Source: an uncultured Rubrobacteraceae bacterium
Lineage (GTDB): Bacteria; Actinomycetota; Rubrobacteria; Rubrobacterales; Rubrobacteraceae
NCBI GenBank assembly: GCA_902805975.1
Contig: CADCUT010000113.1
Coordinates: forward strand, 1-34,397
DNA length: 34,397 nt
Direction of reading: 5' to 3'
The notes beneath the pieces are model-generated. The model ran no database searches. It had not been told where the DNA came from and worked only from the letters and a program-made list of their open reading frames with translations. Shown here in pieces: positions 1 through 7,396 of the stretch. A program made the translations under genes and the position numbers. The first letter of the stretch is position 1, and each line of letters starts with the position of its first letter.

Positions 1-251
1 CGCTCCGTCGCCCCTCGCACGGAACCTTCTTCGAGCCGGGCCCTCTCTATGGCGGCCTCGCACTCCTCGATAGCGTCCATCGCTATGGCCCGGATCAGGG
101 CCTCCCGGTTCCGAAAGTGGCGGTGCAGGGTGGTCCTGCCCACGCCGGCCGCCTCGGCGATCCTCTCCATGGATGCCCCCCGGTCCACCACCAGCAACCG
201 GGCCGCCGCCTCCAGGATCTCACGCCCCGCCCTTCTTCCTCCCACAGACAC
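1..251 (-). CDS. TetR family regulator, N-terminal part (cut by window edge)
   Basis: About 83 residues of a TetR-type repressor are visible; the ligand-binding C-terminal half lies beyond base 1. The helix-turn-helix is clear: a first helix (AGREILEAAARLLV), then IAEAAGVGRTTLHRHFRNRE with the family-typical G-V-x-R-x-T-[LI]-Y/H-x-H-F pattern, then the start of helix 4. Start taken as GTG at 251; a second GTG lies two codons downstream and there is no clear ribosome site, so the exact start is unsure. Directly upstream lie two inverted repeats (269-303), as expected for an autoregulated TetR gene. Its target beyond itself is unknown; the nearest other gene, the SDR at 469-1368, points toward it and is not divergently transcribed, so the operator most likely controls the tetR operon itself. 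Confidence 0.85.
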   Translation of the reverse strand, partial: MSVGGRRAGREILEAAARLLVVDRGASMERIAEAAGVGRTTLHRHFRNREALIRAIAMDAIEECEAAIERARLEEGSVRGATE

Positions 252-268
252 CCCACTACACGATTTTA

Positions 269-303
269 GAACATCATTGTCCGTATTGGAACATAATTGT
301 TCC
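269..303. promoter_or_regulatory. Double TetR-type operator
   Basis: Two inverted repeats sit just upstream of the TetR gene. The one at 288-303 is GGAACA-N4-TGTTCC with perfect 6-bp arms; the one at 269-282 is GAACA-N4-TGTCC, one mismatch. Their centres are 20 bp apart, two helical turns, so two dimers could bind the same DNA face. Both are A/T-rich in a GC-rich setting. The binding protein is inferred from position. Confidence 0.7.
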
Positions 304-468
304 GCTTGTCAAGGTGGGTGGGATCGGTACGGGCACCCGGTACGGGCGCGGGCCCGAAAGTAAGCGGGGGTGCATCGGGAGAAGCGTAGAGCCAGGGACG
401 ACGCGGTGTGCGCCGTTCCTGGCTCCTGTACGTTCTGGTTGGCCGGCGTTCGAGAGCCGGCGGGGTGG

Positions 469-1368
469 TTACGGCAGGGGCTGGCCTCCGGTCACGCCGA
501 GGGTCTCGCCGTTGACGTAGCCGGCCTCCTGGGAGGCGAGGAAGACGAAGGCGGGGGCGAGTTCGGCGGGCTGGGCCGGGCGTCCCATCGGGCTCGTGCC
601 GCCGAACTGGCTCACCGTGTCGGCCGGCATGGAGGCGGGAATTATCGGGGTCCAGACCGGACCCGGGGCGACGGTGTTGGCGCGCAGGCCGTACTGGACG
701 ACCTCCTGGGCGAGGCCCTTGGTGAAGGTGGTGATGGCGCCCTTGGTCGAGGAGTACGGGAGGAGCGGGGGGGAGGGCTGGTAGGCCTGGATGGAGCCGA
801 CGTTGATGATCGAGCCCCCCTCCGGCATGTGCGGGAGCGCCGCCTTGACGAGCCAGAACATCGCGTAGATGTTCGTCTTGAAGGTCCGGTCGAGCAGCTC
901 GGTGGAGACGTCGGCTATGCCGTTCACCGTCATCTGGTGGGCGGCGTTGTTGACCAGGACGTCTATCCGGCCGAACTCGTCGACGGCCTTCTGGATCACG
1001 GCCTGGCACTGGGCCTCGTCAACGATGTCTCCCGGCACCTTGACGCACTGCCTGCCCGCCTCCTCGACGACGCCGGCGGTCTCTGTGGCGTCCGCCTCCT
1101 CCTCTTCGAGGTACGAGATAAGGACGTCGGCGCCCTCGCGGGCGAAGGCGAGCGCGACGGCCCGCCCGATGCCCGAATCGCCACCGGTGATGACGGCCTT
1201 CTTTCCTTCAAGCCGCCCGGAGCCGCGGTAGGTCTCGTACCCGTAGTCGGGTTTCGGGCCCATCTCCTGCTCGTGGCCGGGGTGCTGGTCCATCTGGGTC
1301 TGCTCATCGTAAGGCGGCTGCTGGTACTGGGTCGTCGGGTCTTGCTGGGTGTGCTGGTCCTCTGTCAC
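469..1368 (-). CDS. SDR family oxidoreductase, general-stress (YghA/GS39) type
   Basis: 299-residue classical short-chain dehydrogenase. Residues 61-68 form the dinucleotide-binding TGGDSGIG, 140-143 the NNAA motif, S192 plus Y205-x3-K209 (YSSTK) the catalytic set, and PGPVWTPI follows as in the family. A Gln/Asp/Pro-rich, probably disordered 45-residue N-terminal tail precedes the Rossmann fold, a hallmark of the subgroup with Escherichia coli YghA and Bacillus general stress protein 39. Start is GTG at 1368 with AAAGGAA a few bases upstream. The substrate cannot be read from sequence; relatives reduce aldehydes or ketones with NAD(P)H and are induced by general stress. Single gene, convergent with nothing, reading toward the TetR gene. 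Confidence 0.9.
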   Translation of the reverse strand: MTEDQHTQQDPTTQYQQPPYDEQTQMDQHPGHEQEMGPKPDYGYETYRGSGRLEGKKAVITGGDSGIGRAVALAFAREGADVLISYLEEEEADATETAGVVEEAGRQCVKVPGDIVDEAQCQAVIQKAVDEFGRIDVLVNNAAHQMTVNGIADVSTELLDRTFKTNIYAMFWLVKAALPHMPEGGSIINVGSIQAYQPSPPLLPYSSTKGAITTFTKGLAQEVVQYGLRANTVAPGPVWTPIIPASMPADTVSQFGGTSPMGRPAQPAELAPAFVFLASQEAGYVNGETLGVTGGQPLP

Positions 1369-1676
1369 GGGCGTTCCTTTCCTTTTTGACGTATCCTCGC
1401 TTATACCCGGACGCTCCTCCCGCTACCCTTCTCTCAGGCCTTATGCACCCGCCAGGAGTACACATTTCGGACCATATTCGCGTCAGAACATCCCGCGACG
1501 GGCTTCGGCGATGGAACGCCTCCTCTTCAGGTTGTACGCCTCTAGGAGGGAAGATCCGTGCCTCCGAGGCCCTATTCGTGGTGCCCAGGGCTGCCCGGGG
1601 GGAGGTTTAGGCCCGGTCGCGCGTCGGGGATACCCCGGACAGAACGTATCCGGCGCGTCGAACACGAGGGGCAATC
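1369..1676. other. Divergent intergenic region
   Basis: About 300 bases between the SDR start and the DUF1360 start, so it should hold both promoters. I see GGGTAT on the minus strand (1403-1408) and a short GGGGATACCCC near-palindrome around 1627-1638, but no convincing paired -35 element, terminator or RNA gene. Confidence 0.4.
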
Positions 1677-2177
1677 ATGGGCGAAGGTAACAACGACGGC
1701 ATCTTCGAGGGCTACAAGAAGAACGCAGACATGTCGCTCTCGTCCTATAGCGTGCTGGCGGGGGTCTTCAACGCGCTCTTCGCCGTCTTTCTGTTGTTGG
1801 TCAAGGGCACGGGAAGAAGCCTGCCGGAGAGGGTGGACGCGAGGGACATCGCGCTGCTGGGGATGGCGACCCACAAGCTGAGCCTGGTCGGGGCCGAGGA
1901 CGCGGTCGCGAGCCCCCTGCGCGCCCCGTTCACCGAGCTTCGGGAGAAGGAGAGCCCCAAAAAGCTCGACGAGAAGCCCCGCGGCGGGGGCCTGCGCAGG
2001 TCCGTCGGGGAGCTCCTGACGTGCAAGTTCTGCCTCGGCGTGTGGCTCGCCTCCTTCTTTACCTACGGCCTCGTGCTCGTGCCGCGCGTCACCCGTCTTG
2101 TGGCCACGATCCTCGCCGTCGTCACCGTCTCGGACCACCTCCACCAGGCCTACAAGGCCCTCATGAACCGGGCCTAG
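1677..2177 (+). CDS. DUF1360 family membrane protein
   Basis: 166 residues with a hydrophobic helix near 24-43 and another near 122-140. Between them is the family signature GELLTCKFCLGVW (111-123), with C116 and C119 in a CxxC arrangement. A charged, Lys/Arg-rich loop (85-108) separates the helices. The signature and the HKLS motif (66-69) match DUF1360 proteins known from Bacillus and actinobacteria; no biochemical role is established. Start ATG 1677 has GAGGGG about 5 bases upstream. Only nine bases separate its end from the convergent MFS gene, with no obvious terminator between. CxxC could bind metal or be redox active; that is a guess. Confidence 0.8.
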   Translation: MGEGNNDGIFEGYKKNADMSLSSYSVLAGVFNALFAVFLLLVKGTGRSLPERVDARDIALLGMATHKLSLVGAEDAVASPLRAPFTELREKESPKKLDEKPRGGGLRRSVGELLTCKFCLGVWLASFFTYGLVLVPRVTRLVATILAVVTVSDHLHQAYKALMNRA

Positions 2178-2186
2178 GGCTCCGGC

Positions 2187-3542
2187 CTATCCGACGCGGG
2201 CCTTGTGGCCGGAGATCTCGCCCAGAGGCCGGCCGCGCGTCTCCTCTCCGAGCAGCCACACGTTGGCGGCGATGAGTAGAAGAACCCCGGCGAACATGGA
2301 GAAGACGGCCGGCGTGCCCAGGCCCGGAGCCCCGAGCATGACCCCGACGAGGTAAGGCCCCACGATGCCGCCGATGCGGCCGACACCCGTGGCCCAGCCC
2401 GTCCCGGAGCCGCGCGCCTCCGTCGGGTAGAGCTCCGGGGTGTAGCCGTAGAGCACACCCCAGGCCCCGAGGTTGAAGAACGAGACGAGGGAGCCCCACA
2501 GGACGAGCTCCATACCCGGCGCATCGGCCGCCAGGCCCCGCAGCCCGAAGACGAGGGCCGCGACCGCCGACCCGACCAGGTACACGACGAGCGTGCCCTT
2601 GCGGCCCCACCGCTCTACGAGGTAGGCGGCGGAGAAGTAGCCGGGCACCTGCGCGAGGGTTATGAGGAGCACGAACCCGAAGGAGCTCACGAGGTCCCGG
2701 CCGGAGCCCGCGAGTATCTGCGGCAACCACGTGAAGATCCCGTAGTACGAGAACACCATCCCGAACCACAAGACCCACAGCATCAAAGTCCGCCGCGCAT
2801 AAGCCCCGCCCCACAGCGCCCGCAACCCCGCGCCCGCGACGGGCTCCCCCTGCTTCTCTTCCTCGTCGAGACCTTCTGTCTCAACGCCGAGCCGGGCGGC
2901 GGCCTCCCGGGCCTCTGCGTGACGGCCCCTGCGGAGCAGGTACCGGGGGGACTCGGTCAGGCCGCGGCGCAGGACGAGCACGTAGAGGGCCGGGAGGGAG
3001 CCGATGAGGAAAGCGACCCTCCAGCCGTACTCGGGGATGACGAGAAAGCCGATGAGGGCGGCCAGGATCCAACCATAAGCCCAGAAGCTCTCGAGCAGCA
3101 CGACCATCCTGCCCCGACTCTTGGCCGGCGCCACCTCGGAGACGAGCGTGCTCGCCACCGGCAACTCCCCCCCGAGACCAAGCCCCGTGACGAACCGCAG
3201 CACGAGCAATGCCCCGTACCCCCAAGCGAGCGCCGTGAGCCCCGTCGCGACCGAGTACACGAGCAAGGTCGCCATCATCACCGCCCGACGCCCGTACCTG
3301 TCCGCCAGCGTCCCCGAGACCGCAGCCCCAACGAACATCCCGAAGAGGCCGGCGCTGATCGCAACCCCCACCTGCCCCTGGGATAACCCCCACTCCCGCG
3401 CCAACGCCACCATCACGAAGGACAACAACCCGACGTCCATCGCGTCGAACATCCACCCGAACCCCGAGAGCAACGTCACCCGCCAGTGACCCCGCCCAAC
3501 CTCCCCGGCGTCTATCCGGCCCTCCAACCCCCGCACCGCCAC
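2187..3542 (-). CDS. MFS transporter, NiaP-like (possible niacin or aromatic acid carrier)
   Basis: Twelve-helix major facilitator of about 451 residues. The opening HWRVTLLSGFGWMFDAMDVG, the loop motif ADRYGRR after helix 2, the G-x-G-x-G-G-E-L-P run in helix 4 and ESPRYLLRRG before the central loop fit the NiaP/SV2-like branch, whose known members carry nicotinate, nicotinamide or aromatic acids; the substrate here is inference. An open frame continues 39 codons upstream of my start, but GTG at 3542 is preceded by a strong GAGGAGG (3552-3558) nine bases away, and homologous sequence begins just after it. A palindromic operator at 3606-3626 lies in the leader, so expression is probably repressor controlled. 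No biosynthetic neighbour identifies the substrate. Confidence 0.82.
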   Translation of the reverse strand: MAVRGLEGRIDAGEVGRGHWRVTLLSGFGWMFDAMDVGLLSFVMVALAREWGLSQGQVGVAISAGLFGMFVGAAVSGTLADRYGRRAVMMATLLVYSVATGLTALAWGYGALLVLRFVTGLGLGGELPVASTLVSEVAPAKSRGRMVVLLESFWAYGWILAALIGFLVIPEYGWRVAFLIGSLPALYVLVLRRGLTESPRYLLRRGRHAEAREAAARLGVETEGLDEEEKQGEPVAGAGLRALWGGAYARRTLMLWVLWFGMVFSYYGIFTWLPQILAGSGRDLVSSFGFVLLITLAQVPGYFSAAYLVERWGRKGTLVVYLVGSAVAALVFGLRGLAADAPGMELVLWGSLVSFFNLGAWGVLYGYTPELYPTEARGSGTGWATGVGRIGGIVGPYLVGVMLGAPGLGTPAVFSMFAGVLLLIAANVWLLGEETRGRPLGEISGHKARVG

Positions 3543-3605
3543 CGCGAACCGCCTCCTCGTAACAGCTAGAGCCGTGCTTGCTACCCGGATACGTTGCAAG
3601 GTAGC

Positions 3606-3626
3606 GTATTTGTAACAAACAGATAC
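3606..3626. promoter_or_regulatory. Palindromic operator upstream of the MFS gene
   Basis: Inverted repeat GTATNTGT-N5-ACANATAC, seven of eight arm positions paired, about 65 bases upstream of the transporter start. It is an A/T-rich island in GC-rich DNA. Symmetry and position suggest a dimeric repressor site; which regulator binds is not visible here. Confidence 0.6.
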
Positions 3627-3671
3627 ATTGAGTATCACACGGGGAACAAGGGCGCGCAACCCCGGGTATCT

Positions 3672-4634
3672 CTAGCCGGGCTTTCGGGGGCTTTCTGCGA
3701 GGGGGAGGTGGAGGGCGAGTTTGCCGGTGCGGCGGCGGACGCGGAGGGCTATGAGCCCGACGCCCGCGGCCATGGCGGCGGGGGCGAGGAGGCCTGCCTC
3801 GGGGCCGAAGGGGCCGCCGGTCAGGAGGTCGGGGCCGGACGGTCGGGTGGAGAGGAAGGTGGCGCCGACGAGGTCGAGGCCGCTGACGGGGAAGCCGAAG
3901 ACGTTGCCCTGGAAGAAGTTCCAGGTCGTGTGCAGGCCGATGGGGATGGCGAGCTGGCCGGTCAGGACGTAGCCAAAACCGAGCATCAGGCCGGCCAGAA
4001 AGATGTTGAAGGTGCTCAGGGCGCTCGCGTTCGGGTTGGAGAGGTGGAGGGCGGCGAAGACGGAGGAGGAGAGGGCCCAGGCCAGCACGATGGCGCCCTT
4101 CGGACCGAGCCTGGTGCCGTTCAGTCCCTCCGCGAGGTTCGTCAGCTGGTAACCGCGGCTGACGAGCTCCTCGTAGAAGCCCACGCAGACGAAGAGGACC
4201 ACGGGCGCGAGGATGGCCGGGAAGAAGGCGTACCCGTCCACGGCCACGAGCGAGCCCGTCACGGTAGCCCAACCGGCCGAGATCTGGAAGACGAAGATCC
4301 CCGTCATGAGCAGCGCCCCGAGGAGCAGCCCGAAGCCGAGGTCGGACCACCAGGCGCGGTCCAGGCGCAGGCCGAACCCCGGGAAGGGCCGTCGGTCCAG
4401 AAAACGCCCGGAGGCCCAGACGCTCGCCACGGCCACGACGGCGGCGCCCGCGTAGAACAGGACCGTCAGGTAAGGCGTCCGGGCCTGGCCCGCGGCGCCG
4501 GAGGAGAGGCCGGCCATCGCCGCGAGCACCAGGAACCCGAGAAGCGAGGCCCCGACGTAGTTGAGCAGGAACTGGCAGAGCACGCGCCAGCCCGCGCGCA
4601 GCCTCACCTCCTCGTTTACGAACAGTCCTCTCAA
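3672..4634 (-). CDS. CPBP family intramembrane metalloprotease
   Basis: 320-residue, largely hydrophobic protein of the CPBP (CAAX protease and bacteriocin-processing, formerly Abi) family. The three signature motifs are intact: EExxxR at E155-E156-R160, FxxxH at F193-H197, and the third motif with H235 and N239 (HTTWN). These place glutamate and histidine metal ligands inside the membrane. Family members process prenylated proteins or peptides, or provide bacteriocin immunity; the substrate is unknown. Start TTG at 4634 has GGAGG five bases upstream. A short Arg-rich cytoplasmic tail ends the protein. It is a single gene between the MFS operator and the DUF4174 gene. Confidence 0.88.
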   Translation of the reverse strand: MRGLFVNEEVRLRAGWRVLCQFLLNYVGASLLGFLVLAAMAGLSSGAAGQARTPYLTVLFYAGAAVVAVASVWASGRFLDRRPFPGFGLRLDRAWWSDLGFGLLLGALLMTGIFVFQISAGWATVTGSLVAVDGYAFFPAILAPVVLFVCVGFYEELVSRGYQLTNLAEGLNGTRLGPKGAIVLAWALSSSVFAALHLSNPNASALSTFNIFLAGLMLGFGYVLTGQLAIPIGLHTTWNFFQGNVFGFPVSGLDLVGATFLSTRPSGPDLLTGGPFGPEAGLLAPAAMAAGVGLIALRVRRRTGKLALHLPLAESPRKPG

Positions 4635-4830
4635 ACACGCCTCCGCCCGGGGACAGCAAAAAGGATTCTAGCCCGGCGGACGGTGTGCGGGGAGAGACCT
4701 CTACCAGCGGCCCGCTCTACGCCCCCGCCCACCCGGCGCGGGCGGGCTTCAACCCCGCCACCAGGGAGGGTGGGGAACCGTTGGTGGGGTGAAGGAGCGT
4801 CCGGACGGGGCGCGTTGCGGGCCGCCGGCG

Positions 4831-5172
4831 TTAGCGGGCGTCTCTGGACCGGACCTCCCGCCGGCGCATGGGCATGGCGTCTATGAGGTCGAACAGTCTC
4901 TCGGCGGGGATGGGCTCCGGTGAGCGGAACTTCTCGCCGCCGTCCCTGCCGACCAGCACTATCGCGAAGGCGCCTTCTCCGACGCCGAACCGGCGTCTCG
5001 CGGCGGCGGACCTCCCGGAGCCGTCTTCGAAGAGAGGCTCCTTCGCGAGGTCGCGGTCCTCGAAGGCGGCCCTGTGGCCTTCCAGCAGGTCCATTTGGCG
5101 GGTGTAGGTCCCGTGGTCCGGGGAGGGGGCGAAGACCAGGAGGCGGCGGTTCCTGGACGGGGGTCTATTCAG
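4831..5172 (-). CDS. DUF4174 domain protein, probable CTG start
   Basis: The first ATG (5094) would give 87 residues, but the frame stays open upstream and there encodes NRRLLVFAPSPDHGTYTRQ, the first strand and loop typical of DUF4174. No ATG, GTG or TTG occurs in frame back to a stop inside the preceding gene. The only plausible initiator is CTG at 5172-5170, which overlaps the peroxiredoxin TGA as CTGA, the geometry of ATGA/GTGA coupling, giving 113 residues. The C-terminal half has the family hallmarks VLVGRDGGEKFRS and IDAMPMRRREV. DUF4174 proteins have a thioredoxin-like look and no known function; coupling to a peroxiredoxin hints at peroxide or redox stress. Start choice is inference. 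Confidence 0.75.
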   Translation of the reverse strand: MNRPPSRNRRLLVFAPSPDHGTYTRQMDLLEGHRAAFEDRDLAKEPLFEDGSGRSAAARRRFGVGEGAFAIVLVGRDGGEKFRSPEPIPAERLFDLIDAMPMRRREVRSRDAR

Positions 5173-5921
5173 GACTCTCGCCTGGCGAGGTCCGCGGTCT
5201 GTTGGGCGGCCTTGGCGTAGTCGCGGATGAGTTGCCTGAGGCGTGAGATCTCACGCGAGGCCCGCTGGAGGAGGAAGCCGGTGACGCGGCCTTCGAGGGT
5301 CGTGGTGGTGGCGAAGGCCCCGCGGAAGTAGGAGTGGAGCTCTTCGAGGGTCATGGCCTCGCGGGATGGTCGGACGCTCCCGTTGCGGGCCTCCACCGCG
5401 GTCATCCGGAGCTCGGGCCCGCCGGTGCGGCGCTCTATGCGAGTGCCGGGCACGCCGGGTTCGCGCAAGTCCTTCAGGGCGGCGAAGACCTCCCCGTCCG
5501 TCGGGCGGTCGGCGAAATCCGAGCCCGCGTGGAGGTAGGTGACCTCGCCGGAGCGGTTGACGATCACGACGGCCGGCACCGCCACGTTCTCCTTCTCGTT
5601 CCAGAGGCCGTAGGCGCGGGCCACCTCTCCCTTCGGGTCGCTGAGGAGTGGGAAGGGAATTTTAAGCTTCCCGACCATCCTGGCGTTGTGGGCCGGGGGG
5701 TCCACGCTTATGGCGGCGGGCTGCGTGCCGCGCCGCTCGAACTCGTTGTACTTACGGGCGTAGGCGGCGAGCTGGCCGTTGCAGTAGGGGCACCAGTCGC
5801 CCCGGTAGAAGATGAGGACCACCGGGCTCACCTCCAGCTGCCCCGAGAGGCTCCAGGGGTGATCCTGCTGGTCCGGCAGTTCGAATGACGGGGCTACGCT
5901 CCCCACGCTCAGGTCAGCCAT
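5169..5921 (-). CDS. Peroxiredoxin-like (AhpC/TSA, PRX_like2) protein with C-terminal extension
   Basis: 250 residues. The thioredoxin-fold core (1-150) carries FYRGDWCPYC, with the likely peroxidatic C44 and a second C47, the CxxC form seen in the PRX_like2 subgroup rather than the P-x3-T-x2-C of classical peroxiredoxins. Later strands (PAAISVDPP, FPLLSDPKGEVARAYG, VPAVVIVNRSGEVTY) are typical. Residues 150-250 add an amphipathic, Arg-rich helical tail found in few relatives; its role is unknown. The frame opens eight codons earlier at 5945, but ATG 5921 has GGGAGGAG six bases upstream. The gene ends in CTGA shared with DUF4174, so the two are probably translated together and act in peroxide or thiol stress. 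Confidence 0.85.
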   Translation of the reverse strand: MADLSVGSVAPSFELPDQQDHPWSLSGQLEVSPVVLIFYRGDWCPYCNGQLAAYARKYNEFERRGTQPAAISVDPPAHNARMVGKLKIPFPLLSDPKGEVARAYGLWNEKENVAVPAVVIVNRSGEVTYLHAGSDFADRPTDGEVFAALKDLREPGVPGTRIERRTGGPELRMTAVEARNGSVRPSREAMTLEELHSYFRGAFATTTTLEGRVTGFLLQRASREISRLRQLIRDYAKAAQQTADLARRES

Positions 5922-5991
5922 CCGGCGCTCCTCCCTCTCTTCCACTGGCGTCCGACTCTAGCACCTTGCGGCGACCCGGGCCCGCCGAACC

Positions 5992-7338
5992 CTAGCCGCC
6001 GTCGTACTGGTCCTCGCTTGGGGAGGGTTCGTCCGGCGGTACCGAGGACGGGGGAGAGGCCGGGGGCGAGACCGCGGGTGGTGATACGGCCGGCGGCGAG
6101 GCCGGGAGCTCCGCGGGGGGCGGCTCGGCGGTGCCGGAACCCCCGCCCGCGTCGACCGGGCCCCCGAGGTCCGCGGTGGGGGCGTCGAGGCGCTCGCCGG
6201 CCACGCCCTGCACCCGTCCAAGCGGCGTCCCGTCCTGCGGCCCCCGGGGGAGGCCGAGGGTCACGGCACCCAGCAGCGCCAGCGCGATCACCGTACAGAG
6301 GATCACGATCGCCGCCCTCCGGCGCCGGACCCTGCGCCCGGTGAACCGTCCGCGCTTCCCGTCCGCCGTTTCGTTCGCGGCCGTCGTGGCCGTACCCGTC
6401 GTGGCCGTACCCGTCGTCGCCGCAACCGTTGTCGCGACGGCGGGCGCGGCCTCTTTGCGGACGCCGATCCTGGGCGTCCCGGTCCTCGGGGTGGGGGCCG
6501 GCGGGAGGGCGCCCTTGCGGACGACCTCTATGTCGTCGAGGAGCTCGGCCGCGCTCGCGGGGCGGTCGGCGGGGTCCTTGGCGAGCATCTTGACGACGAG
6601 GGCGTCCACGGGCTCCGGGATGGTTGGGTCGAGGCGGCGGGGCGGGGTGAGGGGCTCCGTGACGTGCTTCATGCAGACGGCCACCGGGTTGTCCGCCCTG
6701 TAGGGGACGACGCCGGTGAGCATCTCGTAGAGGACGATGCCCAAAGAGTAGAGGTCGCTGCGGGGGGTGGCCGGCTCCCCCAGCGCCTGCTCCGGGGAGA
6801 GGTAGCCCGCCGTCCCGAAGACCGCGTTGGTGGCGGAGATCGTGGCCGCAGAGGCCGCGCGGGCGATGCCGAAGTCCGTCACCTTCAGGTGGCCCATGTC
6901 GGTGACGAGGATGTTCTGGGGCTTGATGTCGCGGTGGATCACACCCCGCTCGTGCGCCGCCCAGAGCGCTTCGGCCACCTGGCCCGCGACGGCGAGCGCC
7001 CGCTGGGGCTCCATAGGACCCCTCTCGTCCAGCCGCTCCTTGAGGGTGCCGCCCGAGACGTACTCCATCGCGATGTAGCAGGTGCCCTCGGGCGTCTCGC
7101 CCCTATCGAAGACCGAGACTATGTTCGGGTGGGAGAGGCTCGCGGCATTCCGGGCCTCTCGCCCGAAACGCTCGTAGAACTCCTCGTCGCCCCTGTACTG
7201 GCTTCTCAAGACCTTGAGCGCCACGTCCCGCTCGAGCACCCCGTCGTGCGCCAGAAAGACCTCCGCCATGCCACCGCTCCCAAGGGGGCGTTCGATGGTG
7301 TAGCGGCCGTCTATAGTAGTCTGGTTCACGATACGCAT
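5992..7338 (-). CDS. Membrane Ser/Thr protein kinase (PknB-like, no PASTA domains)
   Basis: 448 residues. Kinase domain 13-275: glycine loop GSGGMAEV (20-27), K42 in VALKVL, E61, HRD at 135-137 with K139 and N142, DFG at 155-157, SPEQ at 181-184. Then a Thr/Ala/Gly-rich linker (295-325, with a duplicated TTGTAT unit), a basic stretch, one membrane helix (342-363) and an outside tail rich in proline (PPAVSPP repeats) instead of PASTA repeats. All catalytic residues are present, so it should be active. ATG 7338 has GGAAGGG four bases upstream; the open frame beyond it is antisense noise. It follows the D-Ala-D-Ala carboxypeptidase by 58 bases on the same strand, suggesting a cell-wall-linked signalling role. 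Confidence 0.92.
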   Translation of the reverse strand: MRIVNQTTIDGRYTIERPLGSGGMAEVFLAHDGVLERDVALKVLRSQYRGDEEFYERFGREARNAASLSHPNIVSVFDRGETPEGTCYIAMEYVSGGTLKERLDERGPMEPQRALAVAGQVAEALWAAHERGVIHRDIKPQNILVTDMGHLKVTDFGIARAASAATISATNAVFGTAGYLSPEQALGEPATPRSDLYSLGIVLYEMLTGVVPYRADNPVAVCMKHVTEPLTPPRRLDPTIPEPVDALVVKMLAKDPADRPASAAELLDDIEVVRKGALPPAPTPRTGTPRIGVRKEAAPAVATTVAATTGTATTGTATTAANETADGKRGRFTGRRVRRRRAAIVILCTVIALALLGAVTLGLPRGPQDGTPLGRVQGVAGERLDAPTADLGGPVDAGGGSGTAEPPPAELPASPPAVSPPAVSPPASPPSSVPPDEPSPSEDQYDGG

Positions 7339-7396
7339 TCTACCCTTCCGCGCCGCCGCAGGGGGTGTTTTTTCAGGGCGTCGCCGGTCTCTAAGT

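Noticed and set aside
1403-1408. Sigma-B-type promoter (GGGTAT) for the SDR gene
   Set aside because: No GTTT-like -35 at a suitable distance; one hexamer alone is not enough.
3594-4886. Very long open frames opposite the CPBP gene and others
   Set aside because: GC-rich codons keep antisense frames open; these lack ribosome sites and known motifs, while the minus strand carries intact CPBP motifs.
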